In this document: one piece after another, positions 1-8,543 of the stretch | How the letters are laid out: every line of letters starts with the position of its first letter | How positions within the stretch are numbered: the first letter of the stretch is position 1 | From: Pedobacter sp. Hv1 | Lineage (GTDB): Bacteria; Bacteroidota; Bacteroidia; Sphingobacteriales; Sphingobacteriaceae | Reading direction: 5' to 3' | Assembly (NCBI RefSeq): GCF_001412215.1 | Contig: NZ_LLWP01000012.1 | Coordinates: forward strand, 184,851-248,850 | Length of the DNA stretch: 64,000 bases | Position numbers and translations under genes: made by a program | The notes under the pieces: generated by a model | What the model was told of the DNA's origin: nothing | Databases searched by the model: none | The model's input: the letters and a program-made list of their open reading frames with translations, nothing else

Positions 1-1107
1 AATTACTCGATAATATTTAGAGAAAAAGGGGATTTGTTGATAGAAGTCGGCAATACTACCATTGTTGCCATGTAGCAGAATTAAAGGCTCCCCTTTTCCG
101 TAGGTTTCATAATATATTTTGGCATCTTGCAGCTCCATATATTTCCCTTCTTTGTTTTTGCCATACATTGTTTTTTGAGCTTTTTCCCTGTTTTTATAAA
201 CCTCAACAAATGTTTTGGTGTTTGGATCATTTTGGGCTTCCGCCTCTTTTGCTTCAACAATTTCTTTTTCTCCCGGATCTTTACTATAACTAATGTTGAT
301 ATTCGAGATAAAACTGCCCTCGTAGGCTTCCCAATTTCCCTGGCTTTGGTATCTGAACAATAGGTTTTTAGAAAGTGTTTTTTTTGCCGAAACACCAAAT
401 ACGAATTCAGTATCTGCTAGTGGTTTATACTCGACTAATTGTAAGGTGATGGCAATTTGATCTAAACCATTAAATAACAATTTATAATTGGACAGGTTGA
501 TATTTTGCCAGCCAATACTGCTGGTTTTATAAATGATATTTTCCTTTAACAACGATTTGTCTGGTCGGTCATTTTTTAGGCTGTAGATATTCAGCTTTAA
601 GGTAATCTGTGCATATTTTGAACTCGGTATGATGTAGAAATTATAAGATTCCAATCTTGTTTTTTGGTAGATTTCAAAAATATTACCTTGTTCTATGGTC
701 GGCACATTTTTATCGAACATTTTGGAAAAAGTGAGAAACGGACGTGATTTTTGCCCTATTATTTTTTCTTTCAATTTTTTAGCACTGATTACTACTTCTT
801 GTAGTGCTGTTGCTTTATCATCTAAAATAATGTGGCTATTTCTTTTGAGCTCATTTGCTGAAACGATTTTGTCGAAATAACCTACGGAACTGAAAACAAT
901 TTCTTTGTCTTTTAAACTATCGGGAATTAAAAATTTGTAGGCGCCTTTCTCATTGGTGATGGTACCAATCTTGGTGTTTTTGATGCCTATGGAGCAATAG
1001 GGGATAAAATCATTGTCTTTGTTCTTTACACTTCCTTCAAATGTAGTTTGGGCCTTGATGCCTGATCCGGCGATCACGAATAGGATCGAATACAAAAATT
1101 TACGCAT
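1..1107 (-). CDS. Secreted carboxypeptidase-regulatory-like / alpha/beta hydrolase fusion (3' end outside window)
   Basis: Partial gene running off the left edge; 369 codons are visible. It starts at an ATG followed by a signal peptide (about residues 1-19, ending K-A-Q). Residues 20-105 look like a CarboxypepD_reg-like beta-sandwich (D-F-I-P-Y-C-S-I-G then T-N-E-K-G-A-Y), the module usually found at the N-terminus of TonB receptors. Residues 110-310 resemble the DUF-type middle part of secreted Bacteroidota proteins. From about residue 325 a new domain begins: Y-Y-E-T-Y-G-K-G-E-P-L-I-L-L-H-G-N-N, with the oxyanion His-Gly at 346-347, the classic first strand of an alpha/beta hydrolase. The catalytic Ser, Asp and His would lie outside the window. 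Likely a periplasmic or surface esterase/peptidase; substrate unknown. Confidence 0.75.
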   Translation of the reverse strand, partial: MRKFLYSILFVIAGSGIKAQTTFEGSVKNKDNDFIPYCSIGIKNTKIGTITNEKGAYKFLIPDSLKDKEIVFSSVGYFDKIVSANELKRNSHIILDDKATALQEVVISAKKLKEKIIGQKSRPFLTFSKMFDKNVPTIEQGNIFEIYQKTRLESYNFYIIPSSKYAQITLKLNIYSLKNDRPDKSLLKENIIYKTSSIGWQNINLSNYKLLFNGLDQIAITLQLVEYKPLADTEFVFGVSAKKTLSKNLLFRYQSQGNWEAYEGSFISNINISYSKDPGEKEIVEAKEAEAQNDPNTKTFVEVYKNREKAQKTMYGKNKEGKYMELQDAKIYYETYGKGEPLILLHGNNGSIADFYQQIPFFSKYYRVI

Positions 1108-1267
1108 GTTGTTCAATTATTTATTGGAAAGACGATAGATTTCTTTAATGGTTGCAAAACGATTGTGCTTTGTGCAAATAATTCTCATTTGTTATTTTGA
1201 GCTTTAAACACTTGAAATAGGTGCAACGTTTAAATTTCATTAGTGTCTCTTGTTAAACGACAATGAG

Positions 1268-2140
1268 ATGAGAAAACTCCTTTACGCCTTGTGCTTGTTA
1301 CCCTTGAGTAGCTTTGGGCAAAATCCTATCCAAAAAGTAAACAAAATCTTTGGGGATGATCAAATGAAACCCACGGTTTTATTGTTAGGCGTATTCCATT
1401 TTGCAGGTGAGCAGGTAGATGTCAATACTACGCCCAATGAACTTCGGATAGACATGCTTTCAGCCGAGCGACAACAGCAGGTTAAACGCCTTGTTGATGA
1501 TTTGGCTAAATTTAAACCTACAAAAATTGTGTTCGAGGCCCAACCTAAGTATCAGGCCAAGTACGATTCGCTATATCAGGCCTATCTCAATGGGAAACTG
1601 GTGGCAAACCCTACCTTTATGGCAAATGAAACCATTCAGATCGGCTTTCGTTTGGCAAAACAGCTCGGACTTAAAACATTATATCCAGTAGATGCGCAAG
1701 CTTTTCGCTTCCAGTTGAGCCCTAAAGATTCGGTGCTGACCTTTGAAAAATACAAGAACCAAACCGATACCTCTTATGCGTATTGGGAGAAACGTTACGA
1801 TGAAGAGAGTGCCTACGATGATACCTTAGCCTATAAAAGTACCACACAGCAATACCTTAGGTTTCTAAATTCGCCAGAAATGCGAGCTAGGCCAATTGGC
1901 AGGTGGTTAATTACCACCAAACGCGGTACTAACCTAGAGCCAATAGGAGCTGATGGTTTTATTACCCGTTATTTTAACCGAAATTTACGCATCTATTCAA
2001 ATATTCAACGTGTAGTTGACCGTAAAGATGAACGAATTTTGGTGATCTACGGGGCCACACACATGTACTTTCTTCAAACACTATTTGCTGCAAGCCCTGA
2101 ATTTAAACTCGAAGATGTAGATAAATATTTAAAGGAATAG
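1268..2140 (+). CDS. DUF5694-type secreted protein, TraB/Tiki-like motifs
   Basis: About 290 residues. A TTG at 1250 is in frame, but the ATG at 1268 gives a normal signal peptide (M-R-K-L-L-Y-A-L ... S-S-F-G-Q), so it is preferred. The mature part matches my memory of the DUF5694 family. Three motifs stand out: G-V-F-H near residue 41, F-E-A-Q-P near residue 90 and Y-G-A-T-H near residue 262. The pair of G-x-x-H motifs with a Glu between them is the pattern of the TraB/PrgY/Tiki superfamily, so a metal-dependent hydrolase is an inference. It converges on the glycosylase gene downstream. Function is unproven. Confidence 0.7.
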   Translation: MRKLLYALCLLPLSSFGQNPIQKVNKIFGDDQMKPTVLLLGVFHFAGEQVDVNTTPNELRIDMLSAERQQQVKRLVDDLAKFKPTKIVFEAQPKYQAKYDSLYQAYLNGKLVANPTFMANETIQIGFRLAKQLGLKTLYPVDAQAFRFQLSPKDSVLTFEKYKNQTDTSYAYWEKRYDEESAYDDTLAYKSTTQQYLRFLNSPEMRARPIGRWLITTKRGTNLEPIGADGFITRYFNRNLRIYSNIQRVVDRKDERILVIYGATHMYFLQTLFAASPEFKLEDVDKYLKE

Positions 2141-2153
2141 GTATAGAAATCTT

Positions 2154-2783
2154 CTATTTCTTCCCTCTGGTAGACAAGTAATAATGCCAAAGCAACATGG
2201 TGGCTACCGTTCTGTGCGGTTTCCAAGTTTCGGCAATAGCCAATAGTTCTTCCCTACTGGTGCTTGTGGGTAATCTTTTCAATTGTTTTAAGGCATTTAC
2301 AGCAGCTAAATCCCCAATAGGGAAGAGGTCGGTGCGTTGTAGCACAAACATCAAATACACATCAATGGTCCAATTGCCAATGCCTTTGAGCTGACTTAAT
2401 GTTTGCCTAATTTCATCATTAGATAAGGTCTCTAATGCTGCTAGATCGAGTTCTCCTTTAACAAGGGCCTGTGCCAAGTGTCTGGCGTAAATTGTTTTCT
2501 GTTTACTGAAATAACAAGCCCTCAACTCTTCGTCACTTAAAAGCAAAAGGCCTTCTGGTGTAATATCTTTTAGCTTGTCGCGAAGTTTGTTTAAAGTAGC
2601 CAATGCCGAAGCCAAAGAGACCTGTTGCTCTAAAATGATGTGTACCAAGCTTTCAAAAGTATTGGGTCTAGTCCACAGAGGTGGATAACCATATTTGGTA
2701 AATACACTTTTCAGATCCTCATCTTGTAAACCGAGAGAGTCGCAAATTTGATGGTAATTGCTTGGTGTAAATTGCTCGAACAT
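2154..2783 (-). CDS. DNA-3-methyladenine glycosylase II family (AlkA-type HhH-GPD)
   Basis: About 209 residues; an in-frame TTG lies 12 bases upstream but the ATG at 2783 is the likelier start. A helix-hairpin-helix (L-K-G-I-G-N-W-T near residue 135) is followed by F-P-I-G-D-L-A, with the Asp in the place of the AlkA catalytic aspartate. The family removes alkylated bases (3-methyladenine, 7-methylguanine) from DNA to start base excision repair. The protein lacks the long N-terminal domain of E. coli AlkA, so it is the short form common in bacteria. It is one of three alkylation-repair-type genes in this window (see 40453 and 41210), but stands alone here between convergent and divergent neighbours. 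Confidence 0.88.
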   Translation of the reverse strand: MFEQFTPSNYHQICDSLGLQDEDLKSVFTKYGYPPLWTRPNTFESLVHIILEQQVSLASALATLNKLRDKLKDITPEGLLLLSDEELRACYFSKQKTIYARHLAQALVKGELDLAALETLSNDEIRQTLSQLKGIGNWTIDVYLMFVLQRTDLFPIGDLAAVNALKQLKRLPTSTSREELLAIAETWKPHRTVATMLLWHYYLSTRGKK

Positions 2784-2975
2784 GATAGTACTCAATAGTT
2801 AAGATTCATCGTAGCTATAAACTAATGAGACATGAATATAAGTTAATTCTATTATTCGCCATGCCTTGCTCTTGTATAGTTCTAAAAAAATCTAGTTATT
2901 TGTAATCATTCTAAATAAGAAACTTGTCGTTATGAAGTATATCCAATCTATTCAACATTATTTAAGGCCACAATC

Positions 2976-3629
2976 ATGAAACTAAGCCATGTACTCTTTA
3001 GGGTAAACGATTTGCACAAAGCAGTAGCGCAATTGATTGCAGCAGGTTTTACGGTTGAATATGGAACTGCCCCAAAAAAGGCATACAATGCTTTTATTTG
3101 GTTTGAAGAAGGCATTTTTATAGAAATATACAAAGGTGTAGAATTACCTAATTCTGCAAAATTGTTAATGAAACTGTTTGGCTACAGTGCCATGTTGCAA
3201 CGCATGGAAAAATGGAGAAACGTACAACATGGTTGGTGCGAGTGGTCTGTTGAAACAGAAACAGCTAGTTTAAACTATCAGCGAAGCATATTGAAACAAC
3301 ACCATATTCCTTTTTTAATGTATAAAAGGGCAAAGCGAATTGATGTAAATGGCAGAAAGTTAAAATGGAGCTTGATCTTCCCAAAAGATATCTATTTCCC
3401 TTTTATCATGTCGGCCTATGTGCCAAATCCAAGACCTCATCAAATTATCCATCCAAATCAAATTACCAAAATAGAAAGCATTGTAGTAGGCGAGGATCAA
3501 TTAGACCAACCGTTGTTGGCACTTTTGGCTATTGATAGAAGTAAGGTGATTTTGGTAAAAGATGCCGTTGGCCTACAGTCGGTCATCTTTAAAAACGCTT
3601 CTTTAAAAATCGAAGATCTCCTTGTCTAA
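2976..3629 (+). CDS. VOC / glyoxalase-like domain protein
   Basis: 217 residues, cytoplasmic, no signal peptide. It opens with M-K-L-S-H-V-L-F-R-V-N-D-L, a standard VOC first strand with a His in metal-ligand position, and continues with the glyoxalase-like pattern F-T-V-E-Y-G ... A-F-I-W-F-E-E-G-I-F-I-E-I-Y. This matches the Glyoxalase_3 / glyoxalase-like group, whose substrates are mostly unknown. Gene is divergent from the glycosylase gene and ends before a clear hairpin terminator, so it is probably transcribed alone. Confidence 0.75.
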   Translation: MKLSHVLFRVNDLHKAVAQLIAAGFTVEYGTAPKKAYNAFIWFEEGIFIEIYKGVELPNSAKLLMKLFGYSAMLQRMEKWRNVQHGWCEWSVETETASLNYQRSILKQHHIPFLMYKRAKRIDVNGRKLKWSLIFPKDIYFPFIMSAYVPNPRPHQIIHPNQITKIESIVVGEDQLDQPLLALLAIDRSKVILVKDAVGLQSVIFKNASLKIEDLLV

Positions 3630-3665
3630 AACATAAAAACGAACTGGTCTGCCTAAATTGCGCTC

Positions 3666-3695
3666 TACTCGGTTAGTATTACTGCTAACCGAGTA
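3666..3695 (+). terminator. Hairpin terminator after the VOC gene
   Basis: An 11-bp perfect stem (TACTCGGTTAG / CTAACCGAGTA) with an 8-base loop is followed by TTATTTG. It sits between convergent genes and could work in both directions. Confidence 0.75.
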
Positions 3696-3735
3696 TTATT
3701 TGTTCAACTTGGTACAAACGAGAACTTACATCAAG

Positions 3736-4419
3736 CTATTTAGTCGTTAGTGTATAAGTGTTGGTGGTAATCATTGGTATTTCATTGCCCAACATTTTGA
3801 TGACCACTGTAATGGTTTCGTTCGCCACAGTATAACTTTTGTTGGCCTGGTTATACGCATAACTTACATCACTGGTCAACTTGGTAATTTTCAAGATTTT
3901 GATCTTTAAGTTTTTGAGGTTGAGCTCAGCAGATTTTTCCAATAAGCCTGTTTTTGCATTGATAGACAAAGTGATCAAACAATCTTTTAAAAACTGGTGC
4001 TCTGAATCCAAAGACGAAGGATCATATTGATAAGTAACCTCTACCATCTTTCCATCGTCTTTTGCTATTTTATAAGTGCTTTCATCTACTTTAAAATGAA
4101 CTTTGATCGCATGTTCATCATTAAATGCTTTGATGTCGTGTTTAGAAGGGTTTTTACCATTCACCGAATTTAAGGTCCAACGATTGGCTTCATCTTTTGT
4201 AGGATCATAACTAGATTGATAAACCTTGTCTTTACCAGAAAGTGTTACCGTTCTTTGTAGATTATACGCATACTTTTCTATGTTGTCTCTTAAATTAGGG
4301 TCGAGCACTTGCTCATTGATATTGTACTTTTTGAGCACACTCAAAACTTGGTCTTTTTGGGCAAAAGCGAAGTTGCTTAACACAACAAATAAGGCAACAG
4401 CAAAAAATTTCTTCATCAT
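3736..4419 (-). CDS. Secreted protein of unknown function
   Basis: About 227 residues. Two ATG codons in tandem start the gene; either gives the signal peptide M-K-K-F-F-A-V-A-L-F ... F-A-F-A-Q. The mature protein is rich in Lys, Thr and beta-strand patterns, with no Cys and no family motif that I recognise. It lies 34 bases downstream of the 4454-5296 gene on the same strand, so the two are probably co-transcribed and act in the same compartment. Confidence 0.65.
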   Translation of the reverse strand: MMKKFFAVALFVVLSNFAFAQKDQVLSVLKKYNINEQVLDPNLRDNIEKYAYNLQRTVTLSGKDKVYQSSYDPTKDEANRWTLNSVNGKNPSKHDIKAFNDEHAIKVHFKVDESTYKIAKDDGKMVEVTYQYDPSSLDSEHQFLKDCLITLSINAKTGLLEKSAELNLKNLKIKILKITKLTSDVSYAYNQANKSYTVANETITVVIKMLGNEIPMITTNTYTLTTK

Positions 4420-4453
4420 CAATTAAGTTATAGGGAGTAAAACAAGTAAAAAA

Positions 4454-5296
4454 TTATTTTCTATATAATGGGCAACGTTTAAGTAGATACTCTAATGGAG
4501 CGGAGTAAGAAGCATCTGTACTGCTAAAGAAAGCCTTGTGGTTCTGACTGTAAATACTGGCATTGGTATCTGTGTAAATGTTCAAATTCACGGCAACATC
4601 ATATCGTTGGGCAGAATTGGCGTAAGCATATTCAGAAGATTTTACACCCACTACATTTTTGTCGTCTTTCTTTTTGATAGTGGTGTTGGCATTGTCACTG
4701 GTAGAGCTGGTTTGTACTCCTTTATTTTGGGTAATGGTACCATCTATTACATACTCTACGCCTAAAATATTACAGATTTCATCCATGGTAAAACCCATCA
4801 TTTTATCTTTGGTTACACCTGCTTTGATCAAAAGGGCATTGGTGGTCATCGGATTGAGAATGGTATAACCTGCAGAATGTTGCGATAAAAAAGCATAAGT
4901 ATCTTGTTGTGCTTTATAACCAACTTCTTCGGCACCTGCCTGATGGTCTATTAAAAAATGGAAAGGCAAAATGGCAATCTTGTTATGATGGTCTGCTGGT
5001 GAGCCATTCATTACCACCCGGTCATTTTTTCTGGACTCAGAAGGTAAAGTAGGTTGATTGATCACCTCAACTCTTCCGCTAGCATGTACAATCTTTAAGA
5101 TATCTGATTTTTTGATAGTATACTCTAATGTTTCGCCACTATAGATAAACGTCAGGTCTACATCGTTGATCTTAGTAATCTTGCCCTTCATTTCATCGCC
5201 ATTTACTTTTAAAATGACATCAACTTTTTCAGGTGCTTGTGCCCATAAGGTTATGGAAAATAGAGAGATTAGGAGTGAGAGGATTAGTTTTTTCAT
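4454..5296 (-). CDS. Secreted protein with Sm-like N-terminal module and CsgG/LpoB-like fold
   Basis: 280 residues with a signal peptide (M-K-K-L-I-L-S-L-L ... L-W-A-Q). Residues 25-80 form a small beta-rich module (V-I-L-K-V-N-G-D-E-M-K-G-K-I ... I-L-K-I-V) that recurs in the proteins at 43365 and 52238. Residues 108-220 (K-I-A-I-L-P-F-H-F then G-V-E-Y-V-I-D-G-T-I) resemble the anticodon-binding-like fold of CsgG, LpoB and TolB N-domains: an 'ILPF' strand, helices and a final 'G-x-V-x-G-x-I' strand. A Ser/Thr/Asn-rich linker follows. Role unknown; a periplasmic assembly or scaffold factor is an inference. Confidence 0.6.
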   Translation of the reverse strand: MKKLILSLLISLFSITLWAQAPEKVDVILKVNGDEMKGKITKINDVDLTFIYSGETLEYTIKKSDILKIVHASGRVEVINQPTLPSESRKNDRVVMNGSPADHHNKIAILPFHFLIDHQAGAEEVGYKAQQDTYAFLSQHSAGYTILNPMTTNALLIKAGVTKDKMMGFTMDEICNILGVEYVIDGTITQNKGVQTSSTSDNANTTIKKKDDKNVVGVKSSEYAYANSAQRYDVAVNLNIYTDTNASIYSQNHKAFFSSTDASYSAPLEYLLKRCPLYRK

Positions 5297-5420
5297 AATG
5301 GTATTTTTTAACTTTTAGATAAAAATAATACTTATAAGCGTAATTATTTAGCCTATTTGGAAATATTTTTATATTTTTAGTTTATTCACGATGGGTTAAT
5401 TTGGGGTTTACATTTTTGAA

Positions 5421-7901
5421 ATGAACTTTTTTTCAGGGTACAAATATTTATTAAAAATTCCTTTAATCTGTATACTTGTTGGTATAGCTGTAAGTTCTTA
5501 TGGACAACAAAATAGCAAGGTTAAACAAATAGATTCAAGCACTTTAAAAAAAAGTTTTGTAGAGCGGATGCAAGAATTTGCAAAAAGATCTGCCCAACAA
5601 AGTGCCGCCGATTTTAAAGCCGATAAAACCCAACTGGTGCAAGAACAGGTGTTTGTAGAGATCAAAAAAATACTGCAAAAAGCCAAGTTATACCTGAAAA
5701 CAAGCATTGATACGGTTCAGGCCCAAAAGGAATTGTTATCAATTCAGGCAGATGCCGAAATTGCTGGTGATGGCGTATTTAACAATACAGGAACAGCACA
5801 TACTTATAGAAACCTAACGGCAACTTCCAAAATATTATCGGCTTTGTTAAAAAGAGGACAGAGCCAAAAAAATAGTTTAGACAACCATAAACAGCAGTTG
5901 AGCAATCTGAAATATAAATTAGATTCGCTTTCTAGTATAAAGGAACTCTTTGAGTTTCCAACAGATTCTGTACAGCTCTCCAAATATATGCAGGGTCTTA
6001 GGGTATTGGCCTACGAGGTTACGCCAATAGATAGTGCTTTAACTAAGGCCATCTCTAGTACCCAACTTTTGCAAAACCAAACCAATTTAGAGCTTTTTAA
6101 GCTAGAAAATAGTCATGACGAGGCCAATCTATATTTAAAAGGCATATCAGGTCAGCTTTCTAAAAAAGAGTTTGCCAATATTTGGGAATCGACGGGTTAT
6201 TTTAGGCCAATTGATCAGATCTTTAAACAAGCTATAGCCAAAGGAAAACTAAACCTGTTGTACTTTGTTCAAAGCAATGTAACCATTATAGGCTGTACAC
6301 TTTTACTTTTTATCATCTGCTTTACCTATTTGCGGTCGTTGAAAAAGATGTATGAGGAAAGAGAACTATTAAAAGATGACTTGGAAGGGCAGTTGGTGTT
6401 GCGTTATCCATTTTTATCGGCTTTGGTAATCATTACCAATCTTTCTCAGTTTTTGTTTGGCTCATCGCCTTTTATATTTAGTCTTATCTTCTGGGTTGTT
6501 TCGGCCTTATCGCTCAGTATTTTATTTAGGGGCTTCATTACTAAATATTGGATGATGGTGTGGCTCTTACTTTTGTCGCTCTTTATGCTCGCTGCTTTAG
6601 ACAATCTGATCCTTCAAGCTACAAGGCTAGAAAGATGGTTAATGATTGTACTGGCACTAATGGGGGTTATTACAGGGCTGATTGTATTTAAAACAGGGAA
6701 AAGAAACGAATTAAAAGAAAAACTGATCCTTTATTCTATCGGTTTAATGTTCTTTTTGGAGTTGATCTCGCTAATTGCAAACGTATTTGGCAGCTATAAT
6801 TTTGCGAAGGCCTTATTGGTTGCGGGCTACCTGAATGTGGTAATTGCCATTATGTTTTTATGGACGGTAAGGTTGATCAATGAGGGGATAAAGCTGGCCT
6901 TTAGTATCTACACTAAACAAGATAAAAAGCTATTTTATGTAAACTTTGAGCGTGTAGGGCAAGATGCCCCGATTTTACTCTACTTGCTTTTGGTAATTGG
7001 TTGGTTCATTTTGTTTGGACGGAATTTTCCGGAATATTCATTCTTGATCGAACCATTGAGAGGGTTTTTCTCTGATGAAAGGACCTTGGGCAGTTATACC
7101 TTTACCATCAATAATTTGTTATTGTTTGTGTTGATCTTATCCATTTCTGTACTGGTCTCAAAAGTGGTTTCCTTTTTTGCAACGGATCAGCGGACTTCAT
7201 CTAAACAAGATCATAATACCAGAAAGGGTTTGGGCAGTTGGATCTTGTTGATCCGCATTGCGATCATCGTATTGGGCCTATTTCTGGCATTTGCTTCGGC
7301 AGGTATTCCTATGGATAAGATTGCCATTGTTTTAGGTGCTTTAGGTGTGGGTATTGGTTTTGGTTTGCAATCTTTGGTTAATAATTTGGTAAGTGGATTG
7401 ATCATTGCCTTCGAAAAACCTGTAAATCTGGGCGATATGGTAGAGATAGCAGGCAAAGATGGTACGGTAAAATCTATCGGATTTAGGAGCAGTATCATTT
7501 CAACTTATGATGGTGCAGAAATTGTAATGCCCAATGGCGATTTATTGAATTCGCACTTGGTTAACTGGTCTACCGGAGCCCATAAAAGAAGAACAGCTAT
7601 TGTTTTACAGCTTACACATGATAGTGACCTAGAAAAAATTCGGGATATTTTATTGAAGTTGCTGGCTACAGATGAGCGGGTGCTTAGCCATCCAGAACCT
7701 TTAGTCCTGTTTCAAGATTTTAAGGATAACCGTATTGAAATGAAACTTTTTTACTGGACCAAACAGCTTAAAGATGTGGCCGAGGTAAAGAGCGATCTGA
7801 TTGTGGGTATTAACAAGGTTTTTGCAAAGCATGCAATTGTTTTATCGCTGCCACAGCAAGATATTTATATCCATGGCGCTGATGGGAAGAAGAGTACATA
7901 A
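5421..7901 (+). CDS. Large MscS-family mechanosensitive channel
   Basis: 826 residues, far longer than E. coli MscS (286) and closer to the MscK/YbdG-with-extra-domain type. Order: signal peptide (1-29), a helical, coiled-coil-rich periplasmic part (30-285), then about ten membrane segments from residue 287 on, and the MscS core from about 590. The pore helix shows the small-residue pattern A-L-G-V-G-I-G-F-G-L-Q-S-L-V-N-N, followed by the beta domain (E-K-P-V-N-L-G-D-M-V-E-I) and the I-M-P-N-G-D motif. Channels of this type open under membrane tension and release solutes after osmotic downshift. The periplasmic domain could sense periplasmic ions or wall state. The beta-barrel gene follows after 51 bases. 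Confidence 0.9.
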   Translation: MNFFSGYKYLLKIPLICILVGIAVSSYGQQNSKVKQIDSSTLKKSFVERMQEFAKRSAQQSAADFKADKTQLVQEQVFVEIKKILQKAKLYLKTSIDTVQAQKELLSIQADAEIAGDGVFNNTGTAHTYRNLTATSKILSALLKRGQSQKNSLDNHKQQLSNLKYKLDSLSSIKELFEFPTDSVQLSKYMQGLRVLAYEVTPIDSALTKAISSTQLLQNQTNLELFKLENSHDEANLYLKGISGQLSKKEFANIWESTGYFRPIDQIFKQAIAKGKLNLLYFVQSNVTIIGCTLLLFIICFTYLRSLKKMYEERELLKDDLEGQLVLRYPFLSALVIITNLSQFLFGSSPFIFSLIFWVVSALSLSILFRGFITKYWMMVWLLLLSLFMLAALDNLILQATRLERWLMIVLALMGVITGLIVFKTGKRNELKEKLILYSIGLMFFLELISLIANVFGSYNFAKALLVAGYLNVVIAIMFLWTVRLINEGIKLAFSIYTKQDKKLFYVNFERVGQDAPILLYLLLVIGWFILFGRNFPEYSFLIEPLRGFFSDERTLGSYTFTINNLLLFVLILSISVLVSKVVSFFATDQRTSSKQDHNTRKGLGSWILLIRIAIIVLGLFLAFASAGIPMDKIAIVLGALGVGIGFGLQSLVNNLVSGLIIAFEKPVNLGDMVEIAGKDGTVKSIGFRSSIISTYDGAEIVMPNGDLLNSHLVNWSTGAHKRRTAIVLQLTHDSDLEKIRDILLKLLATDERVLSHPEPLVLFQDFKDNRIEMKLFYWTKQLKDVAEVKSDLIVGINKVFAKHAIVLSLPQQDIYIHGADGKKST

Positions 7902-7952
7902 TAGGACATTAAAACGCATAAATCATCTAAAAATTAATATAATCTCAAACTT

Positions 7953-8483
7953 ATGATCAAGAAAACATTACTTCTCTGTACTTCATTACTTATTTTCTCT
8001 TTTGCAAAGGCCCAAAAGGGGAATAACGGCATCCAGATTGGGGCAAGAGCGGCGTTCCCGACCGAAAAATTGGCAGATGTTGCAAACACAGGCTATGGGG
8101 CAACCATAAAAGGGATGTATGGCTTTGGCGCCGATCCTCATCAGATTACTTTAGAGGTTGGTTATAACCAATTTGGCTTAAAAAACCTGCCTGCAAGTGT
8201 AAGTGGCCATTATGCAACTATCCCAATTTACACAGGTTATAGGTATACTTTTGGGCATGTTATTATCGACACCCAAGCAGGGGTATCTTTCAATAGCATT
8301 AAAGGTTCTGGACCTGGTGGTAGCGCAAGTGGTAGCCAAACGGCTTTTGGTTGGGCAATTGGTGCGGGCTATGTGTACAAAAAGGTAGAATTGGGGGTAA
8401 AATACCAAAGTTCAGATGTAAGAGACGACATCTACGATATCAAATTTGTAGCGCTTAGATTAGGGTATAACTTTACGCTTTAA
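7953..8483 (+). CDS. Outer-membrane beta-barrel protein
   Basis: 176 residues; signal peptide M-I-K-K-T-L-L-L-C ... F-A-K-A-Q, then alternating hydrophobic strands rich in Gly and Tyr, ending in R-L-G-Y-N-F-T-L, a typical C-terminal strand with aromatic residue for BAM recognition. The size fits an eight-stranded barrel of the 'outer membrane protein beta-barrel' group. A role cannot be read from the sequence. It may share the transcript of the upstream channel gene. Confidence 0.75.
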   Translation: MIKKTLLLCTSLLIFSFAKAQKGNNGIQIGARAAFPTEKLADVANTGYGATIKGMYGFGADPHQITLEVGYNQFGLKNLPASVSGHYATIPIYTGYRYTFGHVIIDTQAGVSFNSIKGSGPGGSASGSQTAFGWAIGAGYVYKKVELGVKYQSSDVRDDIYDIKFVALRLGYNFTL

Positions 8484-8516
8484 GAAGCGTGTAAGCCTAA
8501 ATTTAATGGCTAGGAA

Positions 8517-8539
8517 GGTGGATAGGGATTATATCCACC
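8517..8539. terminator. Hairpin between convergent genes
   Basis: GGTGGATA and TATCCACC form an 8-bp perfect stem around a 7-base loop, between the barrel gene and the AraC gene. The T-tracts on both sides are weak, so termination is likely but not certain. Confidence 0.55.
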
Positions 8540-8543
8540 CTCT

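Noticed and set aside
127..363. Open frame on the plus strand opposite the partial hydrolase-fusion gene
   Set aside because: Hydrophobic, no family resemblance, and antisense to a gene with clear domain signatures.
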